Shown one piece after another: positions 16,427 to 22,155 of a DNA stretch of 22,155 nt. The DNA is from Gnetum montanum. Its lineage: Eukaryota > Streptophyta > Gnetopsida > Gnetales > Gnetaceae. Every line of letters begins with the position of its first letter. Within the stretch, counting starts at the first letter, position 1. The DNA lies in assembly GCA_015680685.1 (NCBI GenBank), contig MNCI01017909.1, forward strand, positions 1,805,705 through 1,827,859, written 5' to 3'. The notes beneath the pieces were generated by a model. The model was not told the DNA's origin. It ran no database searches and worked only from the letters and a program-made list of their open reading frames with translations. The translations under genes and the position numbers were made by a program.

Positions 16427-17892
16427 TAGAGGAAGAATAAGATGAAGAAGAAGGCAATGAGGAAGTGTTGGCCCTTAGGACGGGGGTGACGAATAAAGAT
16501 GCGAAGGCCCCAATCTCGGAGGAAAGGCCCCAATCAAGAATAAGAGAGCTTCTGTCTCTAGGGTAGGAGCTCTCATCATTAGGGAGCCTCTTCCTACCAA
16601 TGAAGAGGTGCCTCCCTTGAATAAAAAAAGATGTTGCTCTCCTGAAAGGAAAGGCACCAGCGCATGAGGAAGGGACTTGCATGGATTTGGCAAGGCCCTT
16701 CACCGAGGCTACCATGATTATCTTGCCTCAGCAAGAAGAAAGACCGTAGTCGGGCACTGGTGAGTTGGCGAGACGTCTACCTTATCATAGTCCTTTTTGG
16801 CCATTGCTGACATGCTTAATCGTGTACCGGTTGCTACTGTTGATGCCGCAGAACCCCCTCCGATTCATGCGGAGTCATGGGCCAAGGTCCATGACAATTT
16901 TTCGTTCGTGCAAGGACTTGTTGATGACATGATCGGACGCCTTCAGCAGGCGGACCCTAGCGCGGGTGAGTGGCAGTATTAAATGCTCCTATGTTGTTAT
17001 GCTAAAAATTTCTAGGTTTGTTGTTTTTTCTATGTTAACGCGATTACTACGCTCTTCATGTTGACATAGCCTCTCAGCTCAAGTGGAACCCGGCTCGACC
17101 CATGAAAGTTGGCACTGTGCCTACACTCTCAGCTAACGTGACCCAGGTGCCTCGTCGCGTGTTCGATGAGGCTCACAAGTGCATCTTACACTCGGCATGC
17201 TCTCTATGGGAATGTAGGCACGCTAATGAGGACCTATGGAAATGGACCCACAAGGCTGAGCAAAGAGAGGCTAAGCTGGCTGCCGAGGTGGAGAATCTCA
17301 GGTCGAGGGTGGACTTCCTCATAAACTGTAACCTTGACCCTGTCGATTGTAAGAGGGCTGTAGATGACTATGCTAGGCTTGGACTATCGTTCACCAGAAT
17401 GTTGAGTCCACCTGCAAGATAGTCGAACAGCAAATGCAGATGGACTTGCTAGCCCAGAAGTGTCAGGATATGAAAGATATCAGCGCCAAAGTCTTCGAAT
17501 GGGGGTGAATCCAGAGAAACCACAAGCATGCATACAAGCTAGAGAACAACATCCATCGAAGACTGTACAAAGACGCTACTATGGAGACATTCATGTATGA
17601 AGCATTCATGAATGCCATCGGCGCTTCTAAGGCTTACGCTAAGTTCAAAGAGTAGGTGAAGGTCATAGAATCTCTTGACTTGAAAGTGGACCTTCCTACA
17701 GGAAAGACAGCAACCGCCTCCCTTTCCCTGGAACCTCTAAAATGGACGACCGTGGAAAGGGAGAAAGCTGCTGCTGTGAATGCTGAACCTAGCGACAGGC
17801 GTTGGATGGACATTACAACAGAGGAGATTTGTCATCACCTCAGGCTTGGTCTAGACCAAATACCCCTTGAGACCAACACAGGCTCCTCTCAG
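16427..17892 (+). pseudogene. Exons 5-6: acidic linker and coiled coil
   Basis: Exon 5 opens with VEEE, a TAA, then DEEEGNEEVLAL, and changes frame near 16533, at the A7 run 16623-16629, and at the T5 run 16794-16798. It then reads ADMLNRVPVATVDAAEPPP and FVQGLVDDMIGRLQQADPSA up to the donor at 16966. Exon 6 holds a clear coiled coil (KAEQREAKLAAEVENLRSRV), a one-base shift near 17395, KIVEQQMQMDLLAQKCQDMK, and, after a TGA (about 17505) and a TAG (17653-17655), LDLKVDLPTGKTATASLSL and ICHHLRLGLDQIPLE. Coiled coils in element proteins usually drive self-assembly; here that is only inference. Confidence 0.5.
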
Positions 17893-17987
17893 GTTAGATG
17901 CTTTAATGGGTAGATGCTCATGCTATGTTACAGCTCGCGTTTGTTGCGGTTATTGCCCTAGTTGACTACTTCATTCATGCAACACAG

Positions 17988-18125
17988 GCTCCAAATGAGG
18001 GTGCAAGACCCGTGGAGGGAGGGAATAAAGAACCGGCAGAAGGCAATGTGAGGGCGGATGATGCACAAGCAGATGAAGCAAAGGCAGGCGGAGAAGGTGA
18101 AGCAAATGGAGACACCCCATCATAG
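17988..18125 (+). pseudogene. Exon 7: low-complexity C-terminal tail
   Basis: Forty-five codons after a phase-0 intron (17893-17987). Rich in Ala, Glu, Gly and Asp (for example DDAQADEAKAGGEGEANGD), ending TPS and TAG. No stop or shift inside. The codon pattern is clearly coding-like for an acidic disordered tail. It may be the true C-terminus. Confidence 0.5.
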
Positions 18126-18222
18126 CGTGCTTTAATTGCTTTCAGGCTGTATTACACTCATTCGCGTTGTGTTGCATGTATGAGCGTAATCTGGTGTAAA
18201 AACAATAAGCTCAAAATTGTTT

Positions 18223-18419
18223 TACACTCACTACGTAGCTACGCGTGGTGAAGCGTAAATAATGTGCAACTTATGCTCACTACGCAGCTGCGCGTGGTGA
18301 AGCATAAATAATGTACAACTTACGCTCACTACGCAGCTGCGCGTGGTGAAGTGTAAATAATGTATAACTTACGCTCACTACGCAGCTGCGCGTGATGAAG
18401 TGTAAACAATGTGCAACTT
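18223..18419. repeat. Four 49-50 bp tandem repeats with a palindromic core
   Basis: Units start at 18223, 18273, 18322 and 18371. Each has ACTCACTACG, a 10-bp palindrome, CGTGGTGAAG and TAAATAATG. The palindrome is CGTAGCTACG in unit 1 and CGCAGCTGCG in units 2-4, a paired change. The array follows the plus-strand gene stop by about 100 bp and could be its 3' UTR, or be part of the 3' region of the minus-strand element. Confidence 0.9.
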
Positions 18420-18663
18420 GAATGATGACATACGTAATGTTACGCACCGTCGCGTAACGAGCGTAAAGACAAGTTATCCATGCGCCGCGAGAAAAAGTGT
18501 CGGACTGTTTTGCTTCTCTAACCTTTGCCTTTGACTATTTTGGAGCTTATTACACTCATTACGCTGTCGTGCATAATAGAGCATAAACTTGTCCTTGAGC
18601 AAAACTGATGCGCGCTCTCGCTTGAATTGCGAATCTTTGCCTGAGGCCGACTCGTAATTTTCA
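18420..18663. other. Spacer with decayed repeat words
   Basis: Holds scattered TTACACTCATTACGC and CGTAA words related to the neighbouring array, for example near 18430-18465 and 18548-18590. No gene seen. Confidence 0.4.
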
Positions 18664-18740
18664 CGGTGTTTCAATGGCCCCTCTTTGTTGACGGTTGGAG
18701 GGCTCACCCGAAAGACGTCGACAAAGAATGCGAAACACCG
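18664..18740. repeat. Conserved 77-nt fold-back, copy 2
   Basis: CGGTGTTTC and GAAACACCG pair over 9 bp. The inner arms CTTTGTTGACG and CGTCGACAAAG pair over 11 bp with one wobble. Counterpart of 8015-8089; the inner stem sequence differs between the two while pairing is better here. It lies about 1 kb beyond hairpin array C in the direction of copy 2. Confidence 0.8.
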
Positions 18741-19760
18741 AATTGGCAAAAGCAAGAACAACGTTCATCCATGGCTACTCAAGTGTTGCCCTGTCAACAC
18801 GGAAGAGCAAGACTGGCAGGTATGGGAGATAGGGGGATATAGCTGGAAACAGTTTCGGGGAAGATGCAAAATGCGTTATGGATGGTAGGGGTATGAAATA
18901 CGCGGTCAACAGGAATGCTTTCAGACGAGCGTAACGCGTCAGCCTGAGGTTTCTCTGCTACCGATTATTGCAGGAATGCGTGCAAAAGGAGCGTTGCGCA
19001 TCACTTTTTGCGATGTCTCTGCTAGCGTGGGTGCGGCAAATGAATACTTGCGTATGTGGGTTTTGCGTATGGGAACCGGGTGGTGGGGATGAAGGAAACC
19101 AGAGTTAAGGGTAGGATTGTGCAAGGTATAAACATGCAGAGCTACGTGGTCGAGCAAACCTGAGCAGCCATTTCAACACGCTGTTGTACTTCACCGCTCA
19201 GATGGACGCACCTTTGGATGACATCCTCCAAGGCAAGTAACCTGCAACCACAAAAGAAAACAGAGGACACCATTGCTCATGAACAAAAGGCGAGGTTCTT
19301 GAAACCAACGCTGTCTGATGTTAGATAGAGCCAATGGGTTGTAAAGAAGGAGCCGGAGCACGCGGGCGGAGCCGCCAATCCTGATGATTTGGCGCTGCAT
19401 ATCTTCGCCAAAAGGCATCAGACATAGTGCAGCTAACTGGTTGCACCAGGAACCGGCCAGATGAATCTGCGAGGCCGGCGTCCGATAGCTATAATTGGCG
19501 GAGATTCCCGGGGCCGTTGCCGATGAGGATTTCGTCGGGGCTCCAACTGGCGAGGCTAAACTCTCAGAGGTGGCACCACTGCGGCGAGTGCGGTGGCGGC
19601 ATCTACGAGGGATCAGTAAGATGCCTCTTTGCTTATCCGAGGAATCAGTAGGATGCCAGTGGGGTGGCGACACTGGGACTATTTCAGTATCCCACCTCAT
19701 CTGCTGTGCAGCTGTACAAAAATGATCACGCTCGCTTGAACATGGCAGTGATCTGTACAT
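18741..19760 (-). other. 3' region of Tat copy 2, non-coding
   Basis: Corresponds in position to 8090-9035. It includes a 738-base minus-strand open frame (19928-19191) that runs into the hairpin array, has no motif and an unusual Arg/Ser-rich composition; I regard it as chance. No LTR boundary was recognised. Confidence 0.4.
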
Positions 19761-20244
19761 CCCAGTTTTAAGTCCCGGTAGACTGTCGTTATTGGTTTTA
19801 AGTCTCAGCAGACCATGGTCCCAGTTTAAAGTCCGAGCAGACTGAGAGGTGCTAGTTTTACGTCGTAGCGGACGGTGGTAAGGCTGGTTTATGGTCTCAG
19901 TAGACCCTGCTGTGGATGTCAGTTTCATGTCATGACCCAGGGACAGATCTGTGCTGGTTTTACGTCTCAGCAGACGGCTACTTACCTGTGCCAGTTTAGC
20001 GTCGTGGCGGACGCATGCAAAAGATGCCAGTTTTTCGTCTTGGCGGACCTGTACAACACTGCCAGTTTTACGTCATAGCGGACAGTTATCACTTGCCAGT
20101 TTAGCGTCGTGGCGGACGCGTGCAAGGCATGCCAGTTTTACGTCATAGCAGACGGTTGGTGCCAGTTTTACGTCGTAGCGGACGATCAGTGCCAGTTTTA
20201 CGTCGTAGCGGACGTTCAGTGCCAGCTTTATGTCGTAGCGGACG
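19761..20244 (-). repeat. Hairpin tandem array C behind Tat copy 2 pol
   Basis: Fifteen units, 29-37 bp apart, of CCAGTTTTA + NGTC-loop-GACN' (plus-strand writing). Eleven have perfectly complementary arms with the outer pair varying: AGTC/GACT twice (19771, 19830), CGTC/GACG five times, GGTC/GACC (19893), GCGTC/GACGC twice (19999, 20104) and TGTC/GACA with a longer loop (19928). Four units have an outer mismatch. Units at the pol-proximal end (20141-20244) are the most regular at 30 bp, as if recently amplified. Confidence 0.9.
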
Positions 20245-20282
20245 TGTACTGTCATACCTGCTGTCGACACCGTAGCTACTGC

Positions 20283-21453
20283 TTAGATAAAATACTACTT
20301 CAAGTATACATGATTTACAGGGTTTGCTAATTCGTTGCCGTTGATGTCTGCTAATTTGAATGCTCCGTTGCCATATGCGTCGACCACCAAGAAAGGGCCT
20401 TCCCAGTTTGCAGAGAACTTGCCTACTAGTTCACGCACAGCCTTGAGAACAAGATCTCCTTTCTTGATTGGGCGCTATTGAAGGTTGTGACGATGTTTCT
20501 GGCGCTATTTGTCCTGATATTTTTCAATCATATCAAGAGCCTGAATCCGCTTCTCTTCCACTGAATCCAAATCTATGATTCGAGACTCGGTGTGTTGAGC
20601 CTCATTTATAACCGCGGAGAGAACCATTCTCAGAGAAGGGATTTGCAACTCAAGAGGCAGCATTGCTTCAGATCCGTAAACTAGGCTATAGGGCGTACTA
20701 CCTGTAGCTGTCCTACATGTAGTACGGTATGCCCATAGCACATAGAGGATCTGTTCGTGCCACCGTCTTTTGTTGCCGTCGAGCATTTTCTTGAGCAGAT
20801 TTATGACTATTTTGTTTGATTCTTCAGCTTGACCATTCGCCTGCGGGTAATAGGGAGAGGAAAAAGACTGTCTAATGCCTAGGTTGTCACAGAAGGATTT
20901 GGTATCCGCGCTACTAAACTGTGGCCCATTGTNTGATGTCCAGTCCCCATCGCTGAAATGGCCATGTTATCTGCATTGTATGCAATTCTGTGGGCGACAC
21001 GTGGATGAGGTTTGCATGATGCTGACACATGTCACAAGTTTTAACCTTTGTCAGGCAGTCTCGTTCCATGTGTGGCCAATAGTATCCTAAACGCCGGATT
21101 TTTAGGACCATAGCCCTTGGTACTACGTGGCCACCACACAGTCCCTCGTGAACTTCGCCGACTATGTGTTCCGCTTGGTCTTTGTCAACGCAGGTAAGCA
21201 ACACGCCATCAAAGGAGCGTCTATAGAGAGTGTTGTCTCCAATGATGACGTATTGCCTAGCCCGCTTACAGATTGCGTCTCTCTGTGCGCGCGTTAATGC
21301 AGATGGTGGCTCACCCTGTAAAAGATAAGTTTTGATATTATTGTACCATTCAGGCATGCTATCCTCGATAAGAGAGGAGATTTGCGCTGTCTGAATGATA
21401 GGGTCTGCGCAGTCTGTAATCAACGCAGGGTAGGTGTTAAACAGGTGTGAAGG
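20283..21453 (-). pseudogene. Integrase, copy 2, with internal loss at a single N
   Basis: Linker, then VHEGLCGGH (His, His), LGYYWPHMERDCL, TCDMCQ (Cys, Cys) and RWGLDI (first Asp). At the N (20932) the sequence jumps to NGPQF in another frame: compared with copy 1 about 177 bases of core are missing (copy 1 10063-10239). After it follow SSPYYPQANGQAEESNK (catalytic Glu) and WHEQILYVLWAY, PYSLVYGSEAMLPLELQIPS, then KKGDLVLKAVRELVGKF, NWEGPFLVVDAYGNGAFKL and NHVYLK. PQANGQ shows the unmutated state of the two TAG sites in copy 1. Confidence 0.85.
20932..20932. other. Single N marking a collapsed or deleted join
   Basis: The only isolated N in the window. It lies exactly where about 177 bases of integrase are missing relative to copy 1, so it probably marks an assembly join of unknown size rather than one unread base. 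Confidence 0.8.
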
Positions 21454-21834
21454 CACGTGTAAAGCCAGGGTGGCAAGTGTGTCGGCCAGCATGTTGTCAG
21501 TCCATGGGACGTGTTGGACGTCGAAGGTCGTAAATCGCCTCAGAAGATCTTTAGCCTGATCGCAGTAAGGCTGCAAATGTACCGCCTTGCAGGCGTAGAC
21601 TCCAGTGATTTGATTTATGACAAGCATCGAATCGCCCCTAACCGCCAGGTGTTGAACATCAAGTTCACCGGCAGTTAGTAATCCCCTGAGGAGCCCCTCG
21701 TACTCTGCCACATTGTTCGTACAAGGAAAGGTCAATCGATAGGCGTGTAGACGTACATCCTCAAGCAATAGCGTAAGAACAGTGGTAGCACTGCCACCTC
21801 TGGCGGTTGAAGCTCCATCGAAGTACAACGTTGC
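21454..21834 (-). pseudogene. Archaeal-type RNase H (aRH), copy 2
   Basis: Open throughout. YFDGAS (Asp), FPCTNNVAEYEGLLRGL (Glu), LAVRGDSMLVINQITGVYAC (Asp), LQPYCDQAKDLLRRF, and DNMLADTLATLAL (Asp). All four acidic residues are present, so the domain itself looks intact; it is marked pseudogene because the polyprotein around it is broken. Degradation of the RNA strand in the RNA-DNA hybrid is the expected role. Confidence 0.9.
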
Positions 21835-22155
21835 TTCGAGGCCTGTTGAGACAGGGCTTAGACTATGTACATGTTCGTCCGGGAACTTTGGCTCTATGGT
21901 TGCGTGATTGTTAATTGGTGAAGTTATTAACTAGTCAGCTATAGCTTGGCCTTTCGTGGATGATTGGCCAATATAGTGCAAATCGAATTCCACCGTGATA
22001 GCCTTTCAGCGAGCTATTTTGCTACTTTCGTATAAGCTGTGCGTAATGGCTCTAAGGATGTTGTTTTTACAGATGACGTTAACTTGACTACGAAAAAGAT
22101 AATGCCTACATTTCTTAAGCGTAAAAACTAATGCTAAGCAATTACGCTCGACGTC
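21835..22155 (-). pseudogene. First RNase H domain, C-terminal half, copy 2
   Basis: From the window edge: DVERNCLALVFTLKKCRHYL, NVICKNNILRAIT, SSKIAR, a TGA where copy 1 has Trp, FDLHYIGQSSTKGQAIAD, a TAG, then the linker FPDEHV. The Asp of KGQAIAD is retained, unlike copy 1. KKCRHYL lacks the stop pair of copy 1. Confidence 0.8.

Larger units (their letters stand above)
13731..18125 (+). pseudogene. Seven-exon gene antisense to the flanking Tat pols
   Basis: Proposed exons: 13731-13828, 14365-14814, 14898-15172, 15258-16303, 16427-16965, 17070-17892, 17988-18125, about 3.37 kb of coding sequence. All six introns are GT-AG (536, 83, 85, 123, 104 and 95 bp) and every phase fits the next exon frame. 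The ATG has a good plant context (CAATGGCT). The order is an FCP1/HAD-like domain, a transposon-protein-like domain, an acidic part, a coiled coil and an Ala/Glu/Gly tail. Stops interrupt several exons; the first is a TAG formed across the first splice junction, where CAG would read Gln. Frameshifts lie near 15666, in exon 5 and near 17395. Tat elements are known to carry extra ORFs, some antisense between pol and 3' LTR, so an element-borne gene is likely; a captured host gene is the alternative. Confidence 0.65.
20283..22155 (-). mobile_element. pol: Tat-type Ty3/gypsy pol, copy 2 (partial, runs off the window)
   Basis: Minus-strand end of a pol with RNase H, archaeal-type RNase H and integrase, related to copy 1 but clearly diverged, so the two are different insertions or subfamilies rather than a recent duplication. 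Fewer stops than copy 1: TGA at 22006-22008 (Trp in copy 1), TAG at 21931-21933 (Gln in copy 1), and three TAG codons in the integrase C-terminus (20505, 20475, 20295). RT lies beyond the right edge. It ends at TAA 20283-20285, followed by hairpin array C after about 40 bp. Confidence 0.9.

Noticed and set aside
16760-16790. A 31-bp GT-AG intron inside exon 5
   Set aside because: Too short for plant splicing, and the frame downstream would not match. A one-base shift in the T5 run explains the frame better.
19191-19928. A 245-codon minus-strand open frame
   Set aside because: It runs from the hairpin array into the non-coding 3' region, has no motif, and its composition is like random GC-rich sequence. 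The matching region of copy 1 keeps no similar protein.
19761-20244. CRISPR-like array
   Set aside because: The units are degenerate, the spacers are 15-25 bases of drifting repeat sequence and not unique, and the context is a plant retrotransposon.
1-22155. tRNA and rRNA genes
   Set aside because: No cloverleaf box A/box B pair or conserved rRNA segment was noticed by eye on either strand. A covariance search was not possible.

Overview
The window looks like a transposon-dense stretch of a land-plant nuclear genome. The evidence is several decayed Ty3/gypsy LTR retrotransposon fragments, GT-AG introns of 83-536 bp, a plant-like start context (CAATGGCT) and no cellular gene that I recognise as intact. 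The species cannot be fixed from sequence alone; a large repeat-rich genome such as a gymnosperm would fit, but that is a guess. A 20-N run and a single N show that this is draft assembly.

Left part (1 to about 7,000), AT-rich: remnants of one old gypsy-like family. It holds two copies of an integrase C-terminal tail (near 61-352 and 3841-4060), three LTR-like segments (664-1120 on +, 3460-3835 on -, 5993-6384 on +), two copies of the leader behind the LTR (1130-1757 and 6395-6825), and a decayed unidentified coding stretch (1758-2350) with an echo at 4440-4620. The second and third LTRs form an inverted pair.

Middle and right (about 7,000-22,155): two minus-strand Ty3/gypsy elements of the Tat type. 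Copy 1 has RT, RNase H, archaeal-type second RNase H and integrase at 12789-9413. Copy 2 has RNase H, archaeal-type RNase H and integrase from the window edge to 20283. Each pol is followed, in its own direction, by an array of about 30-39 bp hairpin repeats (9036-9391 and 19761-20244), then about 1 kb of non-coding 3' region, then a conserved 75-77 nt fold-back (8015-8089 and 18664-18740). A third array (12970-13400) lies between the two copies.

The most unusual object is a seven-exon gene on the plus strand, antisense to both pols, at 13731-18125. All six proposed introns are GT-AG and their phases join the exon frames. It encodes roughly 1,100 residues: an FCP1/NIF-like HAD phosphatase-type domain (catalytic second Asp missing), a central domain reminiscent of plant transposon-associated proteins, an acidic part, a coiled coil and a low-complexity tail. 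It is now a pseudogene with several stops and frameshifts. It has its own TATA box, and its 3' flank carries four 49-50 bp palindromic repeats. Tat elements are known to carry extra, sometimes antisense, ORFs; this looks like an elaborate, spliced example.

A second theme is short inverted repeats kept by paired changes: the array hairpins use A-T, C-G, G-C and T-A outer pairs in different units, and the 49 bp repeats alternate CGTAGCTACG with CGCAGCTGCG. That argues for structure being maintained by selection or by hairpin-templated correction.
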